A stretch of DNA of 64,000 bases from Actinomadura hibisca NBRC 15177 (GCF_001552635.1 NZ_BCRO01000040.1:124001-188000), one strand, 5' to 3'; counted from the stretch's first letter, positions 16,532 through 26,700 are shown. The notes: generated from the letters alone by a model not told the origin. Numbers and translations: made by a program.

Positions 16532-18220
16532 GTGAGGATCGCGGTGGCCGCCGGGGCGGACGGCGGGGGACGGCTGCGCCCCCTCGCCGAGGACGGCACG
16601 CCCGCCGGTCCGGCCGAGACCGTGCCCGACCTGGCCGCCGCCGTCGCGGCGCGGGAGCGGGCCGAACGGGGCGACGGCGGCGCGCCCCGCTGGGTCTGGC
16701 CCGCCACCGCGCGCCTGTACCCGCGCCTGCTGGCCGCCGGGGTGCGGGTCGAGCGCTGCCATGACCTGGAGCTGGTCGAGAGCCTGCTGTCGGGCCACGC
16801 GGGCCGCTACGGCGAGCCCCGGTCGGTCGCGGCGGCGTGGGCGCGGCTGCGCGGCGAGCCGGTGCCCGAGGACGCGCCCCCGCCCGGCGAGCAGGGGCCG
16901 CAGGCGTCGCTGTTCGACACGGCGTCGTTCAGCGCGGAGGAGCCGCTCCCGGGCGGCGACGACCTGGAGCAGATCGTCGCCGTGCACGCCGAGCAGCAGC
17001 GCCGCGTCGCGGGCCTGGACGGGTTCGCGCTGCTGGCGGCGGCCGAGTCGGCGGGGTCGCTGGTGGCCGCCGAGATGGGCCACGACGGGCTGCCCTGGTC
17101 GCGCGAGCGGCACGACGCCCTGCTCACCGACCTGCTCGGCCCCCGGCCGTCCGGCGGGCTGCGGCCGCGCCGCCTCCAGGAGCTGGCCGACCGGATCAGC
17201 GCCGCGTTCGGGCCGCGCGTGCACGTCAACCCCGACTCTCCGGTGCAGATCGTCAAGGCGTTCGCCGCCGCCGGGCAGCCTATCACCTCCACCCGCGCGC
17301 ACGTGCTCAAACGGCTCGACCACCCGGCGGTGCCGCTGCTGCTGGAGTACAAGGAGCTGTCGCGACTGCACACCGCGCACGGCTGGACGTGGCTCGACAC
17401 CTGGGTGCGGGACGGGCGGTTCCGCCCCGAGTACGTGGTCGGCGGCGTGGTGTCGGGCCGCTGGGCCACCAACGGCGGCGGCGCGTTGCAGATCCCGCGC
17501 GTGTTGCGGCAGGCCGTGGTCGCCGACCCCGGCTGGTCCCTGGTGGTCGCCGACGCCGCCCAGCTCGAACCGCGCGTGCTGGCCGCGCTCGCCGGAGACC
17601 GCGCGTTCGCCGACGCCGCCGCGCACGGCGACCTGTACGCCGCGCTGTCGCACGCCTTCACCGACGGCGGCGAGCTGACCGCCCGCGACAAGGCGAAGCT
17701 GGCGCTGCTGTCGGCGATGTACGGGGGCGGCACCGGCGACGCGGTGCAGTTCCTGGCGGTGCTGAAGAACCGGTTCCCCGACGCGTTCGGCTACGTCGAG
17801 GCGGCGGCGCGGGCGGGGGAGCGGGGCCACCTGGTGCGGTCCCTGCTCGGCCGCACCTGTCCGCCGCCCTCGGCCGACTGGCGGGCGCTGACCTCCACCG
17901 ATGAGGACGACCGGTCGGCGTCGGCGCTGCGCAGCCGGGGCCGCTTCACGCGCAACTTCGTGGTGCAGGCGACCGCCGCCGACTGGGCGCTGGCGCTGCT
18001 CGGCACGTTGCGGCTGCGGCTGGCCCGGATGGGAGCGCCGCGCCTGGTGTTCTTCCAGCACGACGAGGTGATCGTGCACGCGCCCGCCGAGCTGGCCGCC
18101 GAGGTCGCCGACGCCGTCCGCGCGTCGGCGCAGGACGCCCGGCGGCTGCTGTTCGGCGACACGCCCGTGGTGTTCCCGATGGAGGCGGTCGTGGTGGATT
18201 CCTACGCCGACGCCAAATAG
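16532..18220 (+). CDS. Short family A DNA polymerase (bifunctional 3'-5' exonuclease/polymerase type)
   Basis: 562 residues, much shorter than Pol I (about 900), with no 5' nuclease domain. The three polymerase motifs are intact: motif A ADAAQLEPRVLA with D341, motif B RDKAKLALLSAMYGGG with R385 and K389, motif C FQHDEVIVHAP with H510-D511-E512. The N-terminal 200 residues fit a reduced exonuclease-like domain without obvious DxE catalytic residues. Actinobacteria commonly carry such a second PolA-like protein; a repair role is plausible but unproven. GTG at 16532 has no strong ribosome site (GTAG only). Confidence 0.82.
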   Translation: MRIAVAAGADGGGRLRPLAEDGTPAGPAETVPDLAAAVAARERAERGDGGAPRWVWPATARLYPRLLAAGVRVERCHDLELVESLLSGHAGRYGEPRSVAAAWARLRGEPVPEDAPPPGEQGPQASLFDTASFSAEEPLPGGDDLEQIVAVHAEQQRRVAGLDGFALLAAAESAGSLVAAEMGHDGLPWSRERHDALLTDLLGPRPSGGLRPRRLQELADRISAAFGPRVHVNPDSPVQIVKAFAAAGQPITSTRAHVLKRLDHPAVPLLLEYKELSRLHTAHGWTWLDTWVRDGRFRPEYVVGGVVSGRWATNGGGALQIPRVLRQAVVADPGWSLVVADAAQLEPRVLAALAGDRAFADAAAHGDLYAALSHAFTDGGELTARDKAKLALLSAMYGGGTGDAVQFLAVLKNRFPDAFGYVEAAARAGERGHLVRSLLGRTCPPPSADWRALTSTDEDDRSASALRSRGRFTRNFVVQATAADWALALLGTLRLRLARMGAPRLVFFQHDEVIVHAPAELAAEVADAVRASAQDARRLLFGDTPVVFPMEAVVVDSYADAK

Positions 18221-18230
18221 CGACCGATAC

Positions 18231-18262
18231 GCCTCTGCCCCCGTTGCGACGGGGGCAGAGGC
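18231..18262. terminator. Bidirectional terminator
   Basis: Perfect 14-bp stem (GCCTCTGCCCCCGT / ACGGGGGCAGAGGC), loop TGCG, between the convergent polymerase and monooxygenase genes. Confidence 0.8.
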
Positions 18263-18277
18263 GAGGGCGCTTTCGGG

Positions 18278-19528
18278 TCAGGGGGTGAGGGAGGGGCGGG
18301 CGTTCAGGGCCGCCACGTCGGAGAAGGACGTCTGCCGGTAGGCGCCGGTGATGGTCTCCAGCTCCTGCGCGCTCAGCACGTCCTCGATGCGCTCGAAGCC
18401 GCCGGGGGCGCGCTCGCTGACGGTGTGCAGCACGCGGTCGGCGGGCATGTCGCGGCAGGCCAGCACGATCGTGTTGACCTTCTCGCGGCGCTCCAGCTCG
18501 TAGGCCGCCAGGCCCTTCTCGGGGCTGTCGGCGCGGGCCAGCTCCCAGGCCAGGACGCGGGCGTCGATGACGGCCTGCGACCCGCCGTTGGACCCGATCG
18601 GGTACATCGGGTGCGCGGCGTCGCCCAGCAGCGTGACCCGGCCCCGGCCCCAGGACGGCAGCGGGTCGCGGTCGACCATGGGGTATTCCAGGATGCGGTC
18701 GGTGCGCGACAGCAGCGCCGGGACGTCCAGCCAGTCGAACGTCCAGTCCGCGAAGTGCGGCAGCACGTCCTCAAGGCGGCCCGCGCGGTTCCAGTCGGCG
18801 AACTCCGACAGCCGGTCGTCGGGGATCTTGACCTCGGCGACCCAGTTGAGCAGCTGGCGGCCCCCGTCGCGCCGGGCGATCGGGTAGACGACCAGCTTGG
18901 CGGCGGCGTTGCTGCCCGCCACCGCCAGCGTCGCGCCGGTCAGGAACGGCTCGCCCTCGGTGACGCCACGCCACATGCGGATGCCGTTCCAGCGCGGCGC
19001 GCCCTCGCCCGGGTGCAGCGCCGCGCGCACCGTCGAGTGCAGGCCGTCCGCGCCGACCAGCACGTCGGTCTCGACGGTCTCCACGGTGCCCGACGTGCGG
19101 TCGCGCAACCGGACCCGCACGACGTCGCCGTCCTCCTCGAAGCCCTCGCAGGCGGTCCCGGCCCGGACCGCGCCCGCGCCGAGCCGCTCGCGCACCGCGT
19201 CGAGCAGCACCATCTGGAGGTCGCCGCGGTGCACCGAGTACTGCGGCCAGTCGTAGCCGAGCGCGCGGCCGCGCGGCTCGCCCCAGATGCGGCCGCCGCG
19301 CCCGTCGAAGTGCACCATCTCGGCGGTCTCGATGCCGAGCGCCGCCATGCGCTCGCCGAGCCCCAGCTCGGTCAGCTCCCGCACCGCGTGCGGCAGCACG
19401 TTGATGCCGACGCCGAGCGGGCGCAGCTCGCCCGCCGCGTCGACGACCGTGGCCTCGATCCCGGCGGCGTGCAGGCTCAGCGCGGTCGTCAGACCGCCGA
19501 TGCCCGCGCCGACGATGAGGACGCGCAT
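18278..19528 (-). CDS. FAD-dependent monooxygenase (PhzS/UbiH-like)
   Basis: 416 residues. Class A flavoprotein hydroxylase: GxGxxG dinucleotide motif in VLIVGAGIGGLTTALSLHAAG at the N-terminus, VGADGLHSTVRAALHPGE in the middle (DG motif), and GDAAHPMYPIGSNGGSQAVIDA near the C-terminus (GD motif binding FAD ribityl). The sequence resembles 5-methylphenazine-1-carboxylate monooxygenase PhzS and its uncharacterised relatives. ATG at 19528 follows GGAAAGGA. It is the last gene of the ABC import operon, with only 16 bp after the permease, so it probably acts on the imported compound. Confidence 0.85.
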   Translation of the reverse strand: MRVLIVGAGIGGLTTALSLHAAGIEATVVDAAGELRPLGVGINVLPHAVRELTELGLGERMAALGIETAEMVHFDGRGGRIWGEPRGRALGYDWPQYSVHRGDLQMVLLDAVRERLGAGAVRAGTACEGFEEDGDVVRVRLRDRTSGTVETVETDVLVGADGLHSTVRAALHPGEGAPRWNGIRMWRGVTEGEPFLTGATLAVAGSNAAAKLVVYPIARRDGGRQLLNWVAEVKIPDDRLSEFADWNRAGRLEDVLPHFADWTFDWLDVPALLSRTDRILEYPMVDRDPLPSWGRGRVTLLGDAAHPMYPIGSNGGSQAVIDARVLAWELARADSPEKGLAAYELERREKVNTIVLACRDMPADRVLHTVSERAPGGFERIEDVLSAQELETITGAYRQTSFSDVAALNARPSLTP

Positions 19529-19544
19529 CGTTGTTCCTTTCCGG

Positions 19545-20348
19545 TCAGGAGGTCAGGCGCTGCGCGCCGGAGTGCCAGCGCAGCAGGCGCCGCTCCAGCA
19601 GCATGAACGCTCCGTTGAACAGCCAGCCCAGCACGCCCAGCATGACGATGCCGGCCCACAGCTGCTCGGTCTCGAAGTCGCGCTGCGCGCTCAGCAGCCG
19701 CGCGCCCAGCCCGGCGGTGGAGCCGGTCAGCTCCGACAGCACCATCAGGATCAGCGCGAACGACAGGCTGACCCGCAGCCCGGCGAAGATCTTCGGGGCC
19801 GCCGCGGGCAGGATGACGACCAGCAGCCGGCGCAGCGGCGAGATGCCGAACACCCGGGCGGTCTCCAGCTGGAGCCGCTCCACGGTGCGCACGCCGTCGG
19901 TGGTGTTGAGCAGCACCGGCCAGATCACGCCGAACGCGATCGTCACCACGTACATCGTGGTGGTGAGCTGGAAGACGATCAGGAAGAACGGCAGCAGCGT
20001 CGCGGGCGGGACGGCCCGCGCGAACTGCATCACCGGGTCCAGCAGGGCGTGCAGCGTCGCCGAGCGGCCGATCGCGGTGCCCAGCACCACGCCCGCCAGG
20101 CCCGCCAGCAGCCAGCCGGCGAACAGGTGCCCCAGGCTGGTGGAGAAGTCGTCCACCGCCTTGTCGGTGAGGAAGGCGCGCGAGGCCGGGCCGGAGAACC
20201 ACAACTCCCGCAACTGCGCGACGATCGTCGAAGGGGGCGGGAAGTCGCCCGACTTCACCAGCCGGGTGACCAGCTCCCAGGCCGCGATCAGCGCGACCAC
20301 CAGCCACGCCCGTCCCGCGGTCCCGCGCAGCGCGCGCACGGCCCTCAT
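19545..20348 (-). CDS. ABC transporter permease (nitrate/sulfonate/taurine type), second copy
   Basis: 267 residues with about six membrane helices. The BPD (EAA) loop for ATPase contact is visible as ETARVFGISPLRRLLVVILPAAAPKIFAGLRVSL. The ATG at 20348 overlaps the stop of the preceding permease in an ATGA. The periplasmic substrate should come from the lipoprotein encoded two genes upstream. Divergent in sequence from its neighbour, so the channel is probably a heterodimer. Confidence 0.88.
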   Translation of the reverse strand: MRAVRALRGTAGRAWLVVALIAAWELVTRLVKSGDFPPPSTIVAQLRELWFSGPASRAFLTDKAVDDFSTSLGHLFAGWLLAGLAGVVLGTAIGRSATLHALLDPVMQFARAVPPATLLPFFLIVFQLTTTMYVVTIAFGVIWPVLLNTTDGVRTVERLQLETARVFGISPLRRLLVVILPAAAPKIFAGLRVSLSFALILMVLSELTGSTAGLGARLLSAQRDFETEQLWAGIVMLGVLGWLFNGAFMLLERRLLRWHSGAQRLTS

Positions 20349-21121
20349 GCGATCCCCTCGACCTTGGCGTTGTTCCAGCGGAACGCCACCCGTTCGGCGC
20401 CGACCAGCAGCGCGTTGATCAGCAGCCCGAGCACGCCCGACCAGCAGGCCACCGCGAGCATGATCTCGGGACGGCCGCCGCCGGCCTGGCTCTCGGTCAG
20501 GAACAGGCCGATGCCGTCGAAGCCGCCCGCCAGCAGCTCGGTGCTGATGGTCACCAGCAGCGCGACCGAGGCGGAGATGCGCACGCCGGTGGCGATGAAC
20601 GGCGCGGCGCTCGGCAGGGTGACCCGCCACAACACCGCCAGGCGGCCGAACCCGAACGAGGTCAGCGTCTCCTTGGCGACCGGGTCCACGTCGCGCAGCG
20701 CGTACAGGGTGTTGATCAGGATGGGCCAGAGCGAGGCGTAGAACACCACCGCGACCGTCGCCCCGGTGCTCGAGGAGATCAGCACCGTCGCCAGCGGGAT
20801 CAGCGCCACCGACGGGATCGGGCGGCACAGCTCCACCAGCGCCCGCGCGGCCGTGTCGAGCACGGGCACCGAGCCCAGCAGCAGGCCCAGCGGCACCGCG
20901 ACCGCGACGGCCAGCAGCAGGCCCGCGGCCCAGGTCCGCAGGGAGGCGACCACGTCGACCAGGAACTCCGAGTCGGCGGCCAGCCGGCCGGCCTCCGCCA
21001 GGATGGTGGAGGCCGGCGGCAGCGCGGTGGCGTCGACCAGGCCGGTGCGGCTCACGATCTCGACGACGGCGACCGTCCCGAGGACGCCGACGGCGCCGAG
21101 CAGCGACCGGCGGGGGCTCAT
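20345..21121 (-). CDS. ABC transporter permease (nitrate/sulfonate/taurine type), first copy
   Basis: 258 residues, about six membrane helices, with EAA-type loop KETLTSFGFGRLAVLWRVTLPSAAPFIATGVRIS. ATG at 21121 overlaps the stop of the binding-protein gene (ATGA), and its own stop overlaps the next permease. Two different permeases with one binding protein are less common in this family, where SsuC or TauC normally dimerises. Confidence 0.88.
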   Translation of the reverse strand: MSPRRSLLGAVGVLGTVAVVEIVSRTGLVDATALPPASTILAEAGRLAADSEFLVDVVASLRTWAAGLLLAVAVAVPLGLLLGSVPVLDTAARALVELCRPIPSVALIPLATVLISSSTGATVAVVFYASLWPILINTLYALRDVDPVAKETLTSFGFGRLAVLWRVTLPSAAPFIATGVRISASVALLVTISTELLAGGFDGIGLFLTESQAGGGRPEIMLAVACWSGVLGLLINALLVGAERVAFRWNNAKVEGIA

Positions 21122-22095
21122 GAGCCGCCGGCCAGCAGCGGCTTGACCTCGAGGCGGGAGTCGACGTACTTGAACTGCTGCATCACGTCGGCGACGCGCT
21201 GGAGCCGGGTGTCGCTCAGCGAGGTCGGGTAGGTGCCGAAGCTCATCGTCCCGGCGACCTTGGCGTCGATGCCCTTGGCGTAGGTCGGCAGGACGTCCTG
21301 CACGACCTTGCGGTCGGCGGCCATGCCCTGCGCCTTGGCCAGCGCGCGCTGGAAGGCCGCGACGGTCTTGGGGTTGTCGGCGGCGAACTTCTCGCTGGAG
21401 GCGTAGCCGGCGATCGGGAAGTCGGCGGTCGGGCCGGTGGACAGGTCGGCCAGCAGGCGCGCGCCCAGCGAGCTCTGGATCTGGGTGCCGAACGGCTCGA
21501 TGGCCTGGACGGCGTCCACGCTCCCGGACTTCAGCGCCGCCTCCATGGCGGGCGGGGCGACCTCGACGAAGTTCTTGTCCTCGTCCAGCTCCAGGCCGGT
21601 CGGCTTGGCGGCCGCGCGCACCAGCAGGGTGCTGATGTTGCGCTTGGTGTTGACGGCGATCTTCTTGCCGGCCAGGTCCTTCACCGACTGGATCTTGGAG
21701 TCCTTGGGCACCAGCAGCACGTGGGTCTTGGGACCGCTCTGGAAGCCCTCGGCAAGGATCTTCGGCTTGAAGTCGTTCTTGGCCGCGGCCGACAACAGCG
21801 ACACGTAGTTGCCGAAGGAGATGTCGAACTGGCCGCCCTTGAGCTTGGGCACGGCCAGGGAGCCACCGGCGATGACCTGGGTCTTGACCTTCAGGCCCTC
21901 GGCCTTGAACAGGCCCTTGGAGATGGCCAGCTGCAACGGGGCGGTGTCGGCGACCGCCATGGTGCCGACGGTGATCTCGGACTTCTCCAGCCCGCTGGCG
22001 GACTTGGGCTCGTCGCCGCCGCAGGCGGCGGTGGCCGCCAGGGCGAGGGCGAGGACGCCGGACAGCGCGGCCGATCGACGGTGGACTGCAGACAT
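21118..22095 (-). CDS. ABC substrate-binding lipoprotein, NMT1/SsuA-like
   Basis: 325 residues. Signal peptide with lipobox (LALAATAACGG; Cys near residue 25), so anchored to the outer face of the membrane. The mature part has the NMT1/ThiY-like opening EITVGTMAVADTAPLQLAISKGLFKAEGL and the DVxxG-type hinge VKDLAGKKIAVNTKRN. Family substrates include sulfonates, taurine, nitrate and thiamine precursors; nothing here singles one out. First gene of an operon with two permeases and an FAD monooxygenase, so an aromatic or sulfonated compound that is oxidised after uptake is a reasonable guess. Confidence 0.87.
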   Translation of the reverse strand: MSAVHRRSAALSGVLALALAATAACGGDEPKSASGLEKSEITVGTMAVADTAPLQLAISKGLFKAEGLKVKTQVIAGGSLAVPKLKGGQFDISFGNYVSLLSAAAKNDFKPKILAEGFQSGPKTHVLLVPKDSKIQSVKDLAGKKIAVNTKRNISTLLVRAAAKPTGLELDEDKNFVEVAPPAMEAALKSGSVDAVQAIEPFGTQIQSSLGARLLADLSTGPTADFPIAGYASSEKFAADNPKTVAAFQRALAKAQGMAADRKVVQDVLPTYAKGIDAKVAGTMSFGTYPTSLSDTRLQRVADVMQQFKYVDSRLEVKPLLAGGS

Positions 22096-22152
22096 GGTGA
22101 TGCTCCAGCACGCGGGGGGAAGAACAGGGATGAAAGTGATCTTTCAACGATC

Positions 22153-22167
22153 CGGGAGCGTAGCGCA
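22153..22167 (-). promoter_or_regulatory. Promoter-like 15-mer, copy 1
   Basis: On the minus strand TGCGCTACGCTCCCG, containing a TACGCT -10-like hexamer, 57 bp upstream of the binding-protein start. The identical 15-mer lies at 23481-23495 before the ATPase gene, suggesting shared control of the two halves of one transporter. Confidence 0.45.
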
Positions 22168-22346
22168 GGTTTCCTCGCGTACCGGGGCGTAGAGATCACA
22201 TCTTGATGGACGAATCGCGAAGCGTCTCGCCTGGTCACCGGCCGGTGACGCAGCGCGGTCCGGGTCGCGACGCCCTGTGGCGGCGCGGCGACGGGGCGGC
22301 GCGGAAGGGGTGGGAGAGGGGGAGCGTCCGCGCCGCCGCGGGGGCG

Positions 22347-23447
22347 TCAGGCCGGCTTGTCGCCCGAGGGGGCCGCCTTCGCGGCGACGGCCTCGTCCTT
22401 GCCGGTGGTTGTGGCGGTGGTCTCGCCGGTGGTCTTGGCGTCGGTCTCGCCGGTGGCCTGCTCCGCCTTCTTGGCGGCGGGCTTCTTGGCGGCGGCGGCC
22501 GCGATGCTGGTCTTGGTGGTGTCGGGCTTCTTGACGACGTCGGCCTTGCCCTCGGGCTTGCTCTCGGCCTTGTCCTCGGCCTTGTCCTCGGCCTTGTCCT
22601 CGGCCTTGTCCTCCGCCTTGTCGGCGGCGTCGGCCTCGGTGTCGGCCTCGGTGTCGGCGTCGGTCTTGGCGTCGCTCTTGGCGTCGGCCTCGGTCGCGCC
22701 GCCGCGGACCAGGCGGCCCACCTCCGCGCGCAGCCGCACGAACTCCGGCAGCCCCCGCGTCTCGATCTGGTCGCGCTCGGCGGGCAGCGTCACCGGCAGG
22801 TCGGCGCGCACGCCGGTGGGGGACTTGCCGAGGATGACCACGCGGTCGCCGACGTAGACGCTCTCGTCGATGTCGTGGGTGACCAGCAGGATCGTCATCT
22901 TCTCCGCGCGGTGCACCTTCAGGACCAGGTCCTCCAGGTCCTCGCGGGTCTGCGCGTCCACCGAGCCGAACGGCTCGTCCATCAGCAGCAGCGACGGCCG
23001 GTAGGCCAGCGCGCGGGCGATCGACACCCGCTGCTGCATGCCGCCCGACAGCTGCCAGGGGTACTTGCGGGCGGCGTCGGCGAGGCCGACCTCCTCCAGC
23101 GCCTCCAGCGCGGCCTCGCGGCGCTCCTGCTTGGACTTGCCGCGCCGCCGCAGCGGGAGCGCCACGTTGTCGCGGACCGTCAGCCAGGGGAACAACGAGC
23201 GGCTGTAGTCCTGGAACACCACCGCGAGGTTGTCGGGCACGCCGACGATCGCCTCGCCGTCCAGGGTCACGGTGCCGCCGGTGGGGCGGATCAGCCCGGC
23301 GATGCAGCGCAGCAGGGTGGACTTGCCGCAGCCGGAGGGGCCGACGATGCTGACCAGTTCGCCGTCGCGGACGGTCAGGTCCAGCGAGTCGATGGCGAGG
23401 TGCCCGTCGGCGTAGGAATGGGTCAGACCAGCGAGTTCAAGCAACAC
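22347..23447 (-). CDS. ABC transporter ATPase with long charged repeat tail
   Basis: About 366 residues from GTG at 23447 (GTG at 23453 or TTG at 23444 are equally possible; AAGGTGG lies just upstream). Residues 1-255 form a normal SsuB/TauB-type ATPase: GPSGCGKST (Walker A), Q-loop FQDYSRSLFPW, signature LSGGMQQR, LLLMDEPFG (Walker B) and LVTHD. The last 110 residues are low-complexity: ADAKSDAKTDAD, five KAED repeats, then AAAAAKKPAAKKA resembling histone-H1-like tails. ATPases of this family normally stop at about 260 residues. It probably powers the permease pair encoded downstream, 250 bp away. Confidence 0.87.
   Translation of the reverse strand: MLLELAGLTHSYADGHLAIDSLDLTVRDGELVSIVGPSGCGKSTLLRCIAGLIRPTGGTVTLDGEAIVGVPDNLAVVFQDYSRSLFPWLTVRDNVALPLRRRGKSKQERREAALEALEEVGLADAARKYPWQLSGGMQQRVSIARALAYRPSLLLMDEPFGSVDAQTREDLEDLVLKVHRAEKMTILLVTHDIDESVYVGDRVVILGKSPTGVRADLPVTLPAERDQIETRGLPEFVRLRAEVGRLVRGGATEADAKSDAKTDADTEADTEADAADKAEDKAEDKAEDKAEDKAESKPEGKADVVKKPDTTKTSIAAAAAKKPAAKKAEQATGETDAKTTGETTATTTGKDEAVAAKAAPSGDKPA
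22566..22622. repeat. 12-bp tandem repeat encoding KAED units
   Basis: Four perfect copies of GGCCTTGTCCTC plus a partial fifth, in frame within the ATPase tail (minus strand GAGGACAAGGCC, Glu-Asp-Lys-Ala). Copy number should be prone to slippage without frame loss. Confidence 0.85.
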
Positions 23448-23480
23448 TGCCACCTTGTGCGATGATTCGTCGGAAACGCC

Positions 23481-23495
23481 CGGGAGCGTAGCGCA
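23481..23495 (-). promoter_or_regulatory. Promoter-like 15-mer, copy 2
   Basis: Same 15-mer as at 22153-22167, here 34-48 bp upstream of the ATPase start. Flanking bases differ, so conservation is confined to this element. Confidence 0.45.
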
Positions 23496-23749
23496 CCCCC
23501 GCAGAACCCTCCGGGGCGTCCGGCCGGCCCGTCCGGCGACCGTCCGGATAGTTAGCAGTTTGTGACACAGCCGGGCAATGCGGCACAAATTCCCACCATT
23601 GTGATCATTCCGCTTGGCCTCGTCGCTCGCTCTGTGTTGCAATGTTCGGCGCTCGTCTGGCGCGACGGGAGCGACAGGACGCGCGACGAGGGACCCAGGT
23701 CGCGGATGCGCCGGGAAGCAGACAGCGCGGTGAGAGGTAGCGGAGGGCA

Positions 23750-26700
23750 GTGCGGAAAGCGCAAGGGGCGCCAGAGCCCCCAGAGACACCCCAGGCATCC
23801 CCGCCGACCAGCGCGGAGACCGCGCGGCGCGGCTCGCCCGCCGGCCGGTTCCGGCTGCGCAACTGGCGCGTGCGCGCCCGGCTCTTCGCGCTGATCGCGA
23901 TCCCGACGCTGGTCGCCGCGGCGCTGGCGGGCTACCGGGTCTCGGTCTCGCTGGACAACGCCGAGTCCTTCCAGCGGCTGGAGCGGCTCGCCACGCTCGG
24001 TGAGCGGATGGCGGTGCTCGCCCACGAGCTGGAGAACGAGCGCGACACCCGCGTCCAGTTCGCCGCGGGCGGCACGCGCACGGGCCTCGACCTGGCCGAG
24101 ATGAGCGCCCGGCAGCGCGCGGTGGACGACGCCGCCGCCAAGGTCCGCGCCGCGGCCGCGCAGGTCGAGACCGGCGACTCCACCAGCCTGCGGCTGACCG
24201 TCGGCAACGTGGTGACCCGCATCGAGGTGCTGCCCGCGCTGCGCCGCCTGGCGGGCCAGCTCCCGCCGAGCGTGATCGTGGACAAGTACACCTCGTTCAT
24301 CACCGACGTGAACAACTTCCACGTCCAGGTGGCGCAGAACGCCCCGCGCACCGACCTGGCGCAGAACGCGCTGGCGCTGTCGGCGCTGTCGCGCGCCAAG
24401 GACGCCGCCTCCCGCGAGCGCGCCCTGGTGGCCACCGCGCTGTGGGCGGGCCGCTTCGAGCAGGGCGACCTGACCGCGCTGGAGAAGGCGCGCACCGAGT
24501 GGGAGAGCGCGCTGGCCTCGTTCCGGTCGGCCTCCACCGCCGAGCAGCGCCAGCGCTACGACGACACCGTCACCGGCCCCGAGATCGACCGCGCCGAGTA
24601 CACGCGGGTGACCGCGCTGTACCGCGCGCGGGCGAGCCGGACGCTGGCGGTGCGGCCGCTCGGCTGGCGCAACGCCGCCGAGTGGACCCGCGACATGTCC
24701 TTCAAGGTCGACCGCACCCGCACCGTGGAGGCGGGCCTGGCCCGCACGCTGACCGAGCGCACCACCGCGCTGGAGGACGACGCCTCCACCGCCGCGCTGC
24801 GCGACGCCGCGCTCGCCCTGATCACCCTGATCCTGGTGCTGCTCACCACCGTGCTGGTCGCGCGGTCGCTGGTGCGGCCGCTGCGCCGCCTGCAAGCGGG
24901 CGCGCTGGAGGTCGCGGGCAGCCGCCTGCCGGGCCTGGTGGACCGGCTGCGCGACCCCGAGGCCGCCGCCGGCGGCATCGAGGTCGAGCCCATCGACGTG
25001 GACTCCAGCGACGAGATCGGCCAGGTGGCCCGCGCCTTCGACGAGGTCCACCGCGAGGCGGTCCGGCTGGCCGCCGACGAGGCGGTCCTGCGCGGCAACA
25101 TCAACGCGATGTTCGTCAACCTGTCGCGCCGCAGCCAGTCCCTCATCGAGCGCCAGCTGCGCCTGATCGAGGAGCTGGAGCAGAGCGAGCGCGACGAGGA
25201 GCAGCTCGCCAACCTGTTCCGCCTGGACCACCTGGCCACCCGCATGCGCCGCAACTGCGAGAACCTGCTGGTCCTCGGCGGCCAGGAGCAGGTGCGCCGG
25301 CGCAACCAGCCGGTGCCGCTGATCGACGTGGTGCGCGCCTCGTTGTCGGAGGTCGAGCAGTACGAGCGGGTCGCGCTGCGCGTGCAGGGCGACATGCGCG
25401 TCGCCGGCCCCGCCGTCAACGACCTGGTGCACCTGCTGGCCGAGCTGGTGGAGAACGCCACCACCTTCTCCTCGGAGAACACCAAGGTCACCGTGTCGGG
25501 CCAGCTGCTCAGCGGCGGCGGCGCGATGCTCCAGATCAACGACAACGGCGTGGGCATGTCGCCGGAGGAGCTGGAGCAGGCCAACTGGCGCCTGGCCAAC
25601 CCCCCGGTCATCGACTTCTCGGCGGCCCGCCGCATGGGCCTGTTCGTGGTCGGCCGCCTGGCGGTCCGGCACGGCGTCCGCGTCGAGCTGCGCGCCGCCC
25701 AGGGCGGCGGCCTCACCGCGTTCGTGGTGCTCCCGGACGCGCTGGTCGCGCCGGGCGACCCCGGCGTCGGCTCCCGCGCGTTCGGCGCGCCCGCCGCCCC
25801 GGCGGCCCTCCCGGCCGGTCCGGCCGGCGCGGGCGGCAACGGGCTGTTCCAGCGCGACGAGCCCGTCCCCGGCCAGCGCCGCTCGCGCGGCGACACCGGC
25901 GGCTTCCCCGCAGTGCGAGACTCCGGCCCGCAGCCGGTCTACGGCGGCGCCGCCGCGAACCCGATGTTCGACGGCGCCCGCGACCAGCGGCCGCGCGAGG
26001 ACACCGGGGCCCACGCCCTGTACTCCGACACGGGCTACGGGGACACGGGCTACTCCGACAACGGGTACGCCGACAACGGCTACTCCGACAACGGGTACGC
26101 CGGCACCGGCGAGCACCGCATGGCCGAGAACACCGGCGCGCACCCGCTGTTCGGCGACACCGGCGAGCACCGGGCGGCCGAGGGCACCGGCGCGCACGGC
26201 GTGTTCGACGACGGCCGCGACCAGCGGTCCCGCGAGGACACCGGCGCCCATCCGCTGTTCGGCGGCACCGGCGACCACCGGACCGGGGACACCGGCACGC
26301 AGCGCGCCCTCGGCGACACCGGCCCCGTGCCCGCGGTCCCGTCGTTCGGCGACACCGGCCCGCAGCCGGTCGTCCCGCCGGCCGCGCCGCCCGCCGACCG
26401 GCCCGCGAGCCGCCTCGGCGAGCTGCCGGTCCGCCAGCCCGGCACCAACCTGCCGGGCCGCGCCGGAGCGGCGCCGGGCGGCGCGCAGAACGGCGCCCGG
26501 CCCCCGCTGAACGGCGCCCCGGCGTCCCCGCGCGACCAGCGCCGCGACCTGCCGCCCGAGAACGCGCGCCCGGCCGTGCCCGAGGCGCAGCCCGAGGTCC
26601 CCGCCCAGCAGCGGCGTCCGATCTCCTGGGAGACCGGACCGCAACCGGCCGTGCCCGAGTCCGGGCCGGCGGGCCCGGACCGGTGGGAGGAGCCCCCCGC

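Noticed and set aside
22559-22700. Assembly artefact or foreign DNA in the ATPase tail
   Set aside because: Reading frame is kept across repeats and codon bias matches the rest of the gene, so a real low-complexity tail is likelier.
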